This document shows positions 8,384 through 16,299 of a DNA stretch of 64,000 nt, in pieces. The position numbers and the translations under genes were made by a program. Under the pieces are notes generated by a model. It worked only from the letters and a program-made list of their open reading frames with translations. It had not been told where the DNA came from and did no database searches. Position 1 is the stretch's first letter, and each line of letters opens with the position of its first letter. The stretch lies in contig CAVPEV010000043.1 in assembly GCA_963703555.1 (NCBI GenBank), positions 1-64,000 on the forward strand, in the 5' to 3' direction. This DNA is from CAVPEV01 sp963703555. GTDB taxonomy: Bacteria > Actinomycetota > Actinomycetes > Actinomycetales > Cellulomonadaceae.

Positions 8384-8397
8384 CAACATGGTTGTTG
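8384..8397. promoter_or_regulatory. Probable SufR operator, CAAC-N6-GTTG
   Basis: The palindrome CAACATGGTTGTTG sits 33 bp upstream of the sufR start, between the divergent sufR and ABC transporter genes. CAAC-N6-GTTG is the inverted repeat reported for cyanobacterial SufR, as I remember it; mycobacterial sites are described differently. A candidate minus-strand promoter (TTCAGC with a -10-like ATACAC 17 bases further) would be covered by it. The match and the position next to sufR are seen directly; binding is inferred. Confidence 0.6.
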
Positions 8398-8460
8398 CTG
8401 AAGTCTAGCCCAGGGCGGCGGGGCGTTCGCCGCACGGACGGACCGTTCAGCCGGCCGACC

Positions 8461-8466
8461 TAGACT
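8461..8466 (+). promoter_or_regulatory. -10 element of a probable leaderless transcript (ABC exporter)
   Basis: TAGACT ends 7 bases before the GTG at 8474, and no ribosome-binding site is visible between. Actinobacterial leaderless mRNAs typically start about 7 bases after a TANNNT hexamer. The same layout appears at 10180, 13546 (minus) and 56453 in this window. No good -35 element is seen. Confidence 0.6.
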
Positions 8467-8473
8467 CGCCGAC

Positions 8474-9412
8474 GTGCCTGTCCCCGACCCGTCCGCTGTG
8501 CCGGCCGTGGAGGTCCGCGGGTTGGTCAAGAAGTACGACGGACGTCCGGTGGTGGATCGGCTGGACCTCGTCGCCCACGCCGGGCAGGTGACCGCCGTGC
8601 TCGGGCCCAACGGTGCCGGGAAGACCACCACGGTGGAGTGCTGCGAGGGGCTGCGTTCCCCGGACGCCGGACGGATCCGGGTCCTCGGGCTGGACCCGGT
8701 GGCGGACGCCGCCGAGCTGCGCCCGCGGGTGGGCGTGATGCTCCAGGACGGCGGGCTGCCCAGCGGGGTGCCCGCGCTCGGCGTGCTGCGGCACGTCGCC
8801 CGGATGTACGCCGCGCCACGGTCGGTCGACGAGCTGGCCGACCGGCTCGGGCTGCGACCGTGGGGCCGTACGACGGTGCGCAGGCTGTCCGGCGGCCAGT
8901 ATCGGCGCCTGGCCCTGGCGACCGCCCTCGTCGGAGCGCCGGACCTGGTCTTCCTCGACGAGCCGACCGCCGGTCTGGACCCGCAGTCGCGGCAGGCCGT
9001 GCACGATCTCGTCGTCGAGCTGCGGCAGGAGGGCGTCGGCGTCGTGCTCACGACCCACCTGATGGACGAGGCCGAGGCGCTCGCCGACCGGGTCGTGGTC
9101 GTCGACCGGGGACGGGTCGTGGCCGACGGCACCGTGCCCGAGCTGCTCTCGCTGGCGGCCGACCGCACGCTGCGCTTCGACGCCGCACCCGGCCTGGACC
9201 TGGCCGCCCTGGCAGCAGCGCTCGGCGAGCGGCTGGCGTTCGAGGAGGTGACGCCGGGGTCCTACGTCGGCACCGGGGACGTCGACCCGACCGCGCTGGC
9301 GGCGTTGGCCGCCTGGTGCTCCGCCGGCGACGTCCTGCTGACCCGGATGACGGTGGGACGGCACAGCCTGGAGGACGTCTTCCTCGACCTCACCGGACGG
9401 GAGCTGCGATGA
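8474..9412 (+). CDS. ABC transporter ATP-binding protein, next to heme A synthase
   Basis: A 312-residue cytosolic ATPase of an ABC-2 (drug/lipid exporter-like) system. Walker A is GPNGAGKTT near residue 44, the signature is LSGGQYRRLALA near 138, Walker B is LVFLDEPTAGLD and the H-loop is TTHLMDEAEALADR. The GTG start is set by the -10 hexamer 7 bases upstream. The gene overlaps its permease by ATGA. The same pair lies beside ctaA and sufR in mycobacteria (Rv1456c-Rv1458c region), so a role tied to heme or respiration is possible. The substrate is unknown. Confidence 0.88.
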   Translation: MPVPDPSAVPAVEVRGLVKKYDGRPVVDRLDLVAHAGQVTAVLGPNGAGKTTTVECCEGLRSPDAGRIRVLGLDPVADAAELRPRVGVMLQDGGLPSGVPALGVLRHVARMYAAPRSVDELADRLGLRPWGRTTVRRLSGGQYRRLALATALVGAPDLVFLDEPTAGLDPQSRQAVHDLVVELRQEGVGVVLTTHLMDEAEALADRVVVVDRGRVVADGTVPELLSLAADRTLRFDAAPGLDLAALAAALGERLAFEEVTPGSYVGTGDVDPTALAALAAWCSAGDVLLTRMTVGRHSLEDVFLDLTGRELR

Positions 9413-10161
9413 GTGGCGTACACCCGGGCGGCGCACCGGTCCCGCGCCGGGTGCTCGCCCAGGGCGGGTTCGAGCTGCGCGCCGTGCTGCGCAACGGCGA
9501 GCAGCTGCTGGTGACGCTGGTGCTGCCGGTGCTCGTGCTGCTGGGCCTCACCCGCGGGCCGGTCCTCGAGCTGGGCACCACGGGCAGCCGCGTCGACGTC
9601 GCGACACCCGGCGTGCTCGCCCTGGCCGTCCTTGCCACGGCCTTCACCTCCCAAGCGATCGCGACCGCGTTCGACCGCCGCAACGGCGTCCTGCGGATGC
9701 TGGCCACGACGCCGCTGGGGCGCGGGGGGCTGCTCGCCGGGAAGGCGCTGGCGGTGGTCGGCATCGAGGCCATCCAGCTGACCCTCGTCGTGCTGGTCGC
9801 CGTCGTCCTCGGCTGGCAGCCTCGGCTCACCGGGGTGCCGGTCGCTGCGCTCGCCGGGGTGCTCGGCACCGCGGCGCTCACCGCCCTGGCGATGCTCCTG
9901 GCCGGCACGCTGCGCTCCGAGGGTGTCCTGGCCGTCGCCAACCTGGCGCTCGTGCTGCTGGCCGTCCCCGCGGTCGTGCCGGCCCGCAGCCTGCCCGGGG
10001 TGCTCGGACCGATCGGCGCAGCCACACCGTCCGGCGCGCTCGGGGAGGCGCTGCGCGCTGCGCTCGGCGACGGCCGGATCGCGGTCGGGCCCGTGCTCGC
10101 GCTCGCCGGTTGGACCCTGCTGCTCGGCTGGTCGGCCGCCCGGACCTTCCGGTGGGACTGA
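9409..10161 (+). CDS. ABC-2 type transporter permease
   Basis: A 250-residue membrane protein with about six hydrophobic segments: near 28-45 (LLVTLVLPVLVLLGL), 60-80 (VLALAVLATAFTSQ), 105-130, 138-160, 170-190 and 225-245. The loop AFDRRNGVLRMLATTPLGRG after the second segment is the conserved coupling motif of ABC-2 permeases. The ATG overlaps the ATPase stop (ATGA), so the two form one exporter. A 31-base gap with its own promoter hexamer separates it from ctaA. The cargo cannot be told from sequence. Confidence 0.85.
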   Translation: MSGVHPGGAPVPRRVLAQGGFELRAVLRNGEQLLVTLVLPVLVLLGLTRGPVLELGTTGSRVDVATPGVLALAVLATAFTSQAIATAFDRRNGVLRMLATTPLGRGGLLAGKALAVVGIEAIQLTLVVLVAVVLGWQPRLTGVPVAALAGVLGTAALTALAMLLAGTLRSEGVLAVANLALVLLAVPAVVPARSLPGVLGPIGAATPSGALGEALRAALGDGRIAVGPVLALAGWTLLLGWSAARTFRWD

Positions 10162-10179
10162 GCCGCACCCCCGGCACCC

Positions 10180-10185
10180 TAGGCT
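10180..10185 (+). promoter_or_regulatory. -10 element of a probable leaderless ctaA transcript
   Basis: TAGGCT lies 7 bases before the GTG at 10193, with no ribosome-binding site between. It would let ctaA be transcribed independently of the ABC genes that end at 10161. Confidence 0.55.
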
Positions 10186-10192
10186 GGACGCC

Positions 10193-11158
10193 GTGACTGC
10201 TGCCGCGCCCGTCGTCCCCGCACCGCCGGCAGCGCGGCCGGCCCGCAACCGTTGGGTCCGCCCGCTCGTCGTGGCCAACCTCGTCGCCCAGATCGTCATC
10301 GTCGTGACCGGTGGCGCCGTGCGGCTCACCGGCTCGGGCCTCGGCTGCTCCACCTGGCCGCAGTGCGAGCCGGGCCAGTTCACCCCCCGCGTGCACGAGG
10401 CCACGTCCTGGCACCCGGTCATCGAGTTCGGCAACCGGACGCTCACCGGTGTCCTCGTGGTCCTGGCCGTCGCGGTCGCCCTGGTGGTCACCGGGGACCG
10501 CACACGGTCCCGCTCCTACCGGGCGCTCGGTCTGGCGCCGCTGGTGGGCGTGCTGGCGCAAGCCGTCCTCGGCGGCGCCGCTGTGCTGCTCGACCTCAAC
10601 CCCGTGGTGGTGAGCAGCCACTTCCTCGTGTCCATGGCGCTCGTCGCCGTGTCGGTGGTGCTGGTGCGGCGCACCGCCGAGGGTGACGCCGCGCCCGTGC
10701 CGGCCGTCGGAGCCGGTGCCCGCACGCTCAGCCGACTGCTCGCCGGGGTGGCCGTCGTGGTGCTCGTCCTCGGAACGGTCACGACGGGCGCCGGGCCGCA
10801 CTCCGGTGACGACGCGCGCGGCTACCGCTTCGCCGTGGACCCGGTGGCCATGGCCCGCGTGCACGCGCTGGCGGTGTGGGTGTTCGTCGCGGTGCTCGTC
10901 GCGGTGCTCGCGAGCCTGCGTGGCGCGCCGCCCGCAGCTCGCCACGCAGGCTGGGTGCTCCTCGTCGTCACGCTCGCCCAGGCCGCGACCGGCTATGCCC
11001 AGCTGGCCACCGGCCTGCCGATCGCCCTGGTGAACCTCCACATGCTCGGTGCCGCGCTGCTCACCGCGGCCACCGCGCAGCTCCTGCTCACGCAGCGCTC
11101 CCGCGGCGCCGCCCCCGGGGCGACAGCTCGTGCGGCGCTCCCCGTCCCGGCCGCGTGA
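10193..11158 (+). CDS. ctaA: Heme A synthase, COX15/CtaA family
   Basis: A 321-residue membrane protein that converts heme O to heme A for cytochrome aa3 oxidase. The N-terminal VVTGGAVRLTGSGLGCSTWP followed by a second cysteine in QCEPGQF is the family's first extracytoplasmic loop, and heme-ligand histidines appear in ARGHVLA-type positions (EATSWHPVIEFGNR, VVSSHFLVSMAL, MARVHALAVW, LVNLHMLGAAL). About eight membrane segments can be drawn, the two halves being internally related. The GTG at 10193 was chosen from the -10 hexamer. Neighbouring sufR and the ABC pair match the mycobacterial arrangement. Confidence 0.9.
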   Translation: MTAAAPVVPAPPAARPARNRWVRPLVVANLVAQIVIVVTGGAVRLTGSGLGCSTWPQCEPGQFTPRVHEATSWHPVIEFGNRTLTGVLVVLAVAVALVVTGDRTRSRSYRALGLAPLVGVLAQAVLGGAAVLLDLNPVVVSSHFLVSMALVAVSVVLVRRTAEGDAAPVPAVGAGARTLSRLLAGVAVVVLVLGTVTTGAGPHSGDDARGYRFAVDPVAMARVHALAVWVFVAVLVAVLASLRGAPPAARHAGWVLLVVTLAQAATGYAQLATGLPIALVNLHMLGAALLTAATAQLLLTQRSRGAAPGATARAALPVPAA

Positions 11159-11183
11159 CCACAGCAGGACAGGCGGGACCGGG

Positions 11184-11198
11184 CCGTCGGCGCGACGG
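11184..11198. terminator. Short stem-loop between convergent ctaA and Nudix genes
   Basis: CCGTCG and CGACGG form a 6-bp stem with a GCG loop, 26 bases after the ctaA stop and 40 bases from the end of the converging Nudix gene. No U-tract follows on either strand, as is common in high-GC Actinobacteria. Weak evidence, from symmetry only. Confidence 0.35.
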
Positions 11199-11237
11199 AC
11201 ACCGCGGTGGCATGACCCGGCAGCCGACCGGCGTCGG

Positions 11238-11855
11238 TCAGGCCGGGCGCAGCGTGGTCCAGCCGCGCCTGCGGGCCGCGGCCGCGGCCAGCACGCCGGC
11301 GACCGCGGTGGGGCTGTGCAACCGGCCGTCCAGGACGGCCCGCACGGCGTCGTCCAGCGGCACCCAGGCGGGAACCAGGTCCGCCTCCTCGTCCTCGCGG
11401 ACGAACCGCTCGTCGTCGGGAACCACGGACAGCTGCCGGGCCAGGTAGACCCGGATCCGCTCGTCCGAGCCGCCCGGCGTGCTGAAGAAGTCGACCAGCA
11501 GGTCCCACCGGTCGGCCCGGAGGTCGGCCTCCTCGGCGAGCTCGCGGGCCGCCGCCCGGACCGGTGGCTCGCCGTCCACGTCGAGCAGCCCGGCGGGTGC
11601 TTCCCACAGCTCGGCGCGGACGGGGTGGCGGTACTGCCGCAGCAGCAGCACGCGGTCCTGCTCGTCCAGCGCGATGACCGCGACGGCCCCGGGGTGGTGC
11701 ACGAACTCGCGCACCACCGCGCGGGCGGGCAGCCGCACGGTCTCCGAGACCGTGTCCCAGATCCGCCCGGCGTGCACGACGGTGCGCTCCTCGACCGGGT
11801 GCCGGGCGGGGCGGTCGGCGAGCCGCGCCGCGGCCGCGCCGGCCGCCTCACTCAC
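11238..11855 (-). CDS. ADP-ribose pyrophosphatase-like Nudix hydrolase
   Basis: A 205-residue cytosolic Nudix enzyme likely to hydrolyse ADP-ribose or related nucleoside diphosphate sugars. The Nudix box reads EAPAGLLDVDGEPP, then AAARELAEEADL, with the REL-x-EE metal-binding residues intact near residue 100. The upstream LLRQYRHPVRAELWE is typical of ADP-ribose pyrophosphatases. Its start overlaps the pyrG stop by 8 bases. Mycobacteria keep the same pair (pyrG and Rv1700), which supports the call. Substrate preference is inferred from family resemblance. Confidence 0.9.
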   Translation of the reverse strand: MSEAAGAAAARLADRPARHPVEERTVVHAGRIWDTVSETVRLPARAVVREFVHHPGAVAVIALDEQDRVLLLRQYRHPVRAELWEAPAGLLDVDGEPPVRAAARELAEEADLRADRWDLLVDFFSTPGGSDERIRVYLARQLSVVPDDERFVREDEEADLVPAWVPLDDAVRAVLDGRLHSPTAVAGVLAAAAARRRGWTTLRPA

Positions 11856-13533
11856 CCTGGGCCTGCCGGTGCTCCAGAGCGGCGCCGATCAGCCCGATGA
11901 ACAGCGGGTGCGCCCGGTTCGGGCGGGACTTGAACTCCGGGTGCGCCTGGGTGCCCACGTAGTACGGGTGCACGTCGCGGGGCAGCTCGACGAACTCCAC
12001 CAGCGACGAGTCCGGCGACACGCCGGAGACGACCAGGCCGGCGTCCGCCAGCCTGTCGCGATAGGCGTTGTTCACTTCGTAGCGGTGGCGGTGCCGCTCG
12101 GACACGTGCTCGGTGCCGTAGACGCCGGCCGCCACGCTGCCCGGGCTGAGCACGGCGGGGTACGCGCCGAGCCGCATGGTCCCGCCGAGGTCTCCGTCGC
12201 CGTCGACGATCGCCCGCTGCTCGGCCATCGTGGCGATCACCGGGTCCGGCGTGTCCGCGTCGAACTCGCTGGATGAGGCCTGCGCGAGGCCGAGCACCGT
12301 GCGGGCATACTCGATCACCATGCACTGCAGCCCGAGGCAGATGCCCAGGGTCGGCACGAGGTTCTCTCTGGCCCAGCGCAGCGCGCCGAGCTTGCCCTCG
12401 ATGCCGCGCACGCCGAACCCGCCGGGCACGAGGACGCCGTCCACCCCCTCCAGGGCCAGCCGCGCACCCTCGGGGGTCTGGCAGTCGTCGGAGGCCACCC
12501 ACCGGATGGTCACCCGGGCGTCGTGGTGGAAGCCTCCGGCGCGCAGCGCCTCGGTGACCGACAGGTAGGCGTCGGGCAGGTCGATGTACTTGCCGACCAG
12601 GGCCACCTCGACCTGCCGGGCCGGGGAGTGCGCCCGCTGCAGCAGCCGGTCCCAGTCGCTCCAGTCGACGTCGTGGAACGGCAGGCCGAGCCGGCGCACC
12701 ACGTAGGCGTCCAGGCCCTCGCCATGCAGCACGCGGGGGATGTCGTAGATGCTCGACGCGTCCTTCGCCGTCACCACGGCCTCGGCGTCCACGTCGCACA
12801 TCAGGGCGATCTTGCGCTTGGTCGCCTCGGGGATGTCGCGGTCGGCCCGGCAGACGATGGCGTCCGGCTGGATGCCGATGCTGCGCAGCGCCGCCACCGA
12901 GTGCTGCGTCGGCTTGGTCTTCAGCTCCCCCGACGGGCCGATGTACGGCACGAGCGACACGTGCAGGAAGAACACGGAGTCCCGACCCAGGTCGTGGCGC
13001 ACCTGGCGGGCAGCCTCGAGGAACGGCTGCGACTCGATGTCACCGACGGTGCCGCCGATCTCGGTGATGATGACGTCCGGCGGCTCGCCGTGCGCCGGGG
13101 ACGCCTGCTCGCGCATCCGGAACTTGATCTCGTCGGTGATGTGCGGGATGACCTGCACGGTGTCGCCGAGGTATCCCCCCCGGCGCTCCTTGGCGATGAC
13201 GTGGGAGTACACCTGTCCGGTCGTCACGTTCGCCGACCCGAGCAGGTCTACGTCGAGGAACCGCTCGTAGTGACCGACGTCGAGGTCGGTCTCCGCGCCG
13301 TCCTCGGTGACGAACACCTCGCCGTGCTGGAACGGGTTCATGGTGCCCGGGTCGACGTTGAGGTACGGGTCGAGCTTCTGCATCGCCACCCGGAGCCCGC
13401 GTGAGCGCAGCAGGCGCCCGAGGCTCGATGCCGTCAGACCCTTGCCCAGCGACGAGGCGACGCCGCCGGTCACGAAGATGTGCCGGGTCGTGGTGTCCGA
13501 CCACCCGGAGAGTCTGTGCTCGCGCTCTGCCAC
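11848..13533 (-). CDS. pyrG: CTP synthase
   Basis: A 561-residue enzyme making CTP from UTP and glutamine. The N-terminal synthetase domain has the P-loop GGVASSLGKGLTASSLGRLL and LDPYLNVDPGTMNPFQHGEV. The C-terminal glutamine amidotransferase domain has the nucleophile in GICLGLQCM and the His/Glu pair in GTQAHPEFKSRP. The GTG at 13533 was chosen because a TACAGT hexamer ends 7 bases upstream, giving a leaderless start, and because it yields a normal length; a second GTG 9 bases upstream is out of frame. It follows the glycosyltransferase gene after 16 bases and so may also be read from the steA operon. Confidence 0.95.
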   Translation of the reverse strand: MAEREHRLSGWSDTTTRHIFVTGGVASSLGKGLTASSLGRLLRSRGLRVAMQKLDPYLNVDPGTMNPFQHGEVFVTEDGAETDLDVGHYERFLDVDLLGSANVTTGQVYSHVIAKERRGGYLGDTVQVIPHITDEIKFRMREQASPAHGEPPDVIITEIGGTVGDIESQPFLEAARQVRHDLGRDSVFFLHVSLVPYIGPSGELKTKPTQHSVAALRSIGIQPDAIVCRADRDIPEATKRKIALMCDVDAEAVVTAKDASSIYDIPRVLHGEGLDAYVVRRLGLPFHDVDWSDWDRLLQRAHSPARQVEVALVGKYIDLPDAYLSVTEALRAGGFHHDARVTIRWVASDDCQTPEGARLALEGVDGVLVPGGFGVRGIEGKLGALRWARENLVPTLGICLGLQCMVIEYARTVLGLAQASSSEFDADTPDPVIATMAEQRAIVDGDGDLGGTMRLGAYPAVLSPGSVAAGVYGTEHVSERHRHRYEVNNAYRDRLADAGLVVSGVSPDSSLVEFVELPRDVHPYYVGTQAHPEFKSRPNRAHPLFIGLIGAALEHRQAQGE

Positions 13534-13540
13534 GGGGTTC

Positions 13541-13546
13541 CACTGT
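13541..13546 (-). promoter_or_regulatory. -10 element of a probable leaderless pyrG transcript
   Basis: On the minus strand TACAGT is followed by GGAACCCC (8 bases counted from its last base to the start codon's first) and then GTG of pyrG. It fits the TANNNT pattern seen before three plus-strand genes here. No ribosome-binding site is visible. Confidence 0.5.
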
Positions 13547-13549
13547 ACC

Positions 13550-14671
13550 TCAGGGTCGCGGCTCGCCGCCCGCGCCGCGTCGGTCGCCCGGGAGCCGGTA
13601 GACCCGGCGCAGCTGCGCAACGACGTCAGCGACGTCGGGCAGCTGGTCCGCTCTCGCCACCGCGGCGGACCGCAGCGCCGCGCGCGCCGGCGCGTCCCGC
13701 AGGAGGGTGTCGACCGCACGAGCCAGCGCGGCGGGGTCCCCGAACGGCACGAGCACCGCCGCGGGGCCCGTGACCTCCCGCGTCCCGCCCACGTCGGTGG
13801 CCACCAGGGCCGCACCCGCGCGCAGCGCCTCCTGCACGCCGAGCGGCTGCCCCTCCCACCGGGCGGCCGAGACGACCACGTCGGCCGCGCCGAACAGGTC
13901 GACCACGTCGTCGCGCTGCCCGAGCAGCCGGACGTCCAGGTGCTCGGCCGCGATGCGCTCGGCGAGCCACGGGCGCAGCGGACCCTCGCCGGCGACCACC
14001 CAGACCGCCGGCACCGTGAGCCGACGTGCGGCGTCCACCAGCAGCTCCAGGCCCTTCTGCGGGGCCAGCCGTGCGACGGTGACCACCAGCGCCGGCCCGT
14101 CGGGCAGCCCCAAGCCGTGCCGCACGGCGGCCGGGTCGGCGCCGGGGCCTGCTCGGCCGGGGGCCGGGACCAGGGCGCGCTCGGCGCGCCGCGCGCCCCG
14201 GCGCCGTGCGTGTGCCACCAGGTCACCCGACACACCCAGCACCGCGTCGGCCCCGCGGACCACGACCAGCTCGAGCACCGCCGACACGGACCGCACCCAC
14301 CGTCCTCCGACCGGCAGGTTGTGCAGGGTCACCACGACGCGCGGGCGGCGGGCGGCGGGCAGCGACCGCGCGGCCAGGACGGCCAGGGCGCCGGCACGCA
14401 GGCCGTGGGCGTGCACGACGTCCGCAGCCCGCGCGAGGCGCCGCAGCGTCCACGCCGCGCGGAGGTCCTGGACGCCCGGCCGCGGACCGATCGGCACCGG
14501 CACGGTCCGCAGCGGCCGCCCGGCCGGGTCCAGGACCGGCACCTGGCCGGTCGGACCGGCCACGACGACGTCCGCCCGGACCGGCGGGCCGGCGAGCGCC
14601 TCGCCGACCTGCGCCACGTGCCGGGCCACTCCCCCCGCGCTCGACCCCGCCACCAGCAGCACGCGGGTCAC
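13550..14671 (-). CDS. Glycosyltransferase family 4 protein
   Basis: A 373-residue GT-B fold glycosyltransferase. The N-terminal acceptor domain begins VTRVLLVAGSSAGGVARHVA and has HAHGLRAGALA; the C-terminal donor domain has VTVARLAPQKGLELLVDAAR, WVVAGEGPLRPWL and the nucleotide-sugar motif WEGQPLGVQEALRAG, whose first Glu corresponds to the E-x7-E motif of the family. The GTG start overlaps the MurJ-like gene's stop (GTGA), tying it to the MurJ and MraY-like genes. That context suggests it adds a sugar to a lipid-linked envelope precursor; donor and acceptor are unknown. Confidence 0.85.
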   Translation of the reverse strand: MTRVLLVAGSSAGGVARHVAQVGEALAGPPVRADVVVAGPTGQVPVLDPAGRPLRTVPVPIGPRPGVQDLRAAWTLRRLARAADVVHAHGLRAGALAVLAARSLPAARRPRVVVTLHNLPVGGRWVRSVSAVLELVVVRGADAVLGVSGDLVAHARRRGARRAERALVPAPGRAGPGADPAAVRHGLGLPDGPALVVTVARLAPQKGLELLVDAARRLTVPAVWVVAGEGPLRPWLAERIAAEHLDVRLLGQRDDVVDLFGAADVVVSAARWEGQPLGVQEALRAGAALVATDVGGTREVTGPAAVLVPFGDPAALARAVDTLLRDAPARAALRSAAVARADQLPDVADVVAQLRRVYRLPGDRRGAGGEPRP

Positions 14672-16299
14672 GGGTCGGACCGCCCGGTCGTCGCCAGCAC
14701 GTCCAGCGACCGCAGCCGGCTCACCGTCGAGCGGTCCAGCACGAGCACCGCCACGGCGACCACGACGGCGGCGAGCAGGCCACCCCCGGCCCCGGCGCCG
14801 ATCGCCGGGGCGAGCCCTGCGCCCAGCAGGGTCAGCACGGCGTCGGTCGTCCACCGGCCGACCGCGCCGGCCACGCCGGCCGCCCCGACGAGCACGACCA
14901 TCGTGCGTCCGACGCCGTCGAGCCCGCCGGGTCCCGCCACCCGGTGCAGGGCGAGCAGCAGCCCGGCGCCACCGACGAGCATCCCCACCGACGTGGCAGT
15001 CGCGAGCGCCTGCAGCGTCCGCGCCCCGTCCGGGCGGTCCGGGACGGTCGCCACCGTGAGCAGCACCGCCACCACGGCCACGACGGACCAGCCCATCGCC
15101 GTGGCGATCACGGCCGCTCGCCCCTGCTCGAGGGCGTACAGCACCCGCGAGACGTGGAACACCAGCGCCAGCCCCACGACACCGGGTGCCATCCAGGTCA
15201 GTGCCGGCGCCATCGCGGACATGCTCGCGTCGCCGGCACCGATGGCGGCGAACAGCTGGGCGACTGCGGGCGCCACTGCGACGAGGACGGCCGTGCCCAG
15301 CCCGGCGACGACGAGCACCGCGCGGGTCGTCGCCGAGGTCAGTCGACGCAGACCCGGCAGGTCACCCGCGGCTGCACGGGCGGCCACCCGCGGGAAGGTG
15401 CTGGTCGTCAACGGCACGGCCAGGACGGCGTAGGGCAGCAGGTAGACCGCCTGGGTGTAGAGGAAGACCGTGTTGGTGCCCACCGTGCCGTAGTGCAGCG
15501 CCAACCACAGCACGACGAGCACGGCCACCTGCTGGGCGAGCAGCGCCCCCACGCCGGCGGACGCGAGCGACCACGCCCGCCGGGCCACGCCGGCCGGGAA
15601 CCGCAGGGTGGGACGCAGCCGCACGCCGGACCGCAGGACCGGGACCAGCTGCGGCAGGCTCAGTGCCACCACGCCTGCGGTCGTGCCCCAGGCGAGCCAG
15701 GCGAACGCGACATCGCCGACCGGTTCGCCGGGTGCAGCCGCCGAGGTCAGTCCGTACGCCGCGTACGCGCCGATGACCACCAGGGTCGACAGGACCGGGC
15801 TGACGGCCGGCCAGAAGAACGCCTTCTGCGACTGCAGCACACCGGAGAGCACCACCCCGATCCCGTACAGCGGGACCTGGACCGCGAACACCACGACGAA
15901 CCGTGCGACGAGGTCTCGCGCCGCGCCGGGCTGGTCGACGAGCAGCGCCGCCAGGGGCTCGGCGCACACCCCGAGCAGCACGGCCAGGGGCACGAGGACC
16001 GCCATCGCCCAACCGAGCAGGGCCGAGGCGATCGCGTCCACCTCTCCGTGCAGGCCCCGGCCCAGCGGCCCGGCCAGCAGCGGCACCACCGCCCCGGCCA
16101 GCGCGCCGCCGGCCGCGACCTCGAACAGCACATTGGGCAGGGTGTTCGCCGCGTTGTAGGCGCCGCTGACCAGGCCGTGCCCGACCGTCGCCTCCTGCAC
16201 GAGCCAGCGCAGGAAGCCGAGCAGCCGGCTCACCACGGTGACCCCGGCGATCATCGCGGCCGCGCCGGCCAGGCCGCCCGCCGCGCGCCGCCGAGTCAC
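14668..16299 (-). CDS. MurJ/MviN-like lipid flippase
   Basis: A 543-residue membrane protein of the MOP superfamily with about 14 hydrophobic segments. Family signs are the N-terminal MIAGVTVVSRLLGFLRWLVQ, the amphipathic AYNAANTLPNVLFEVAAGGA and the later YAVLAVPLTTSTFPRVAARA. MurJ flips lipid-linked precursors across the membrane. The protein is about the length of the transmembrane core and lacks the long kinase-like tail of mycobacterial MurJ. It could be a second flippase for another polysaccharide, given the adjacent MraY-like and glycosyltransferase genes. It starts by GTGA overlap with the MraY-like gene. Confidence 0.85.
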   Translation of the reverse strand: MTRRRAAGGLAGAAAMIAGVTVVSRLLGFLRWLVQEATVGHGLVSGAYNAANTLPNVLFEVAAGGALAGAVVPLLAGPLGRGLHGEVDAIASALLGWAMAVLVPLAVLLGVCAEPLAALLVDQPGAARDLVARFVVVFAVQVPLYGIGVVLSGVLQSQKAFFWPAVSPVLSTLVVIGAYAAYGLTSAAAPGEPVGDVAFAWLAWGTTAGVVALSLPQLVPVLRSGVRLRPTLRFPAGVARRAWSLASAGVGALLAQQVAVLVVLWLALHYGTVGTNTVFLYTQAVYLLPYAVLAVPLTTSTFPRVAARAAAGDLPGLRRLTSATTRAVLVVAGLGTAVLVAVAPAVAQLFAAIGAGDASMSAMAPALTWMAPGVVGLALVFHVSRVLYALEQGRAAVIATAMGWSVVAVVAVLLTVATVPDRPDGARTLQALATATSVGMLVGGAGLLLALHRVAGPGGLDGVGRTMVVLVGAAGVAGAVGRWTTDAVLTLLGAGLAPAIGAGAGGGLLAAVVVAVAVLVLDRSTVSRLRSLDVLATTGRSDP

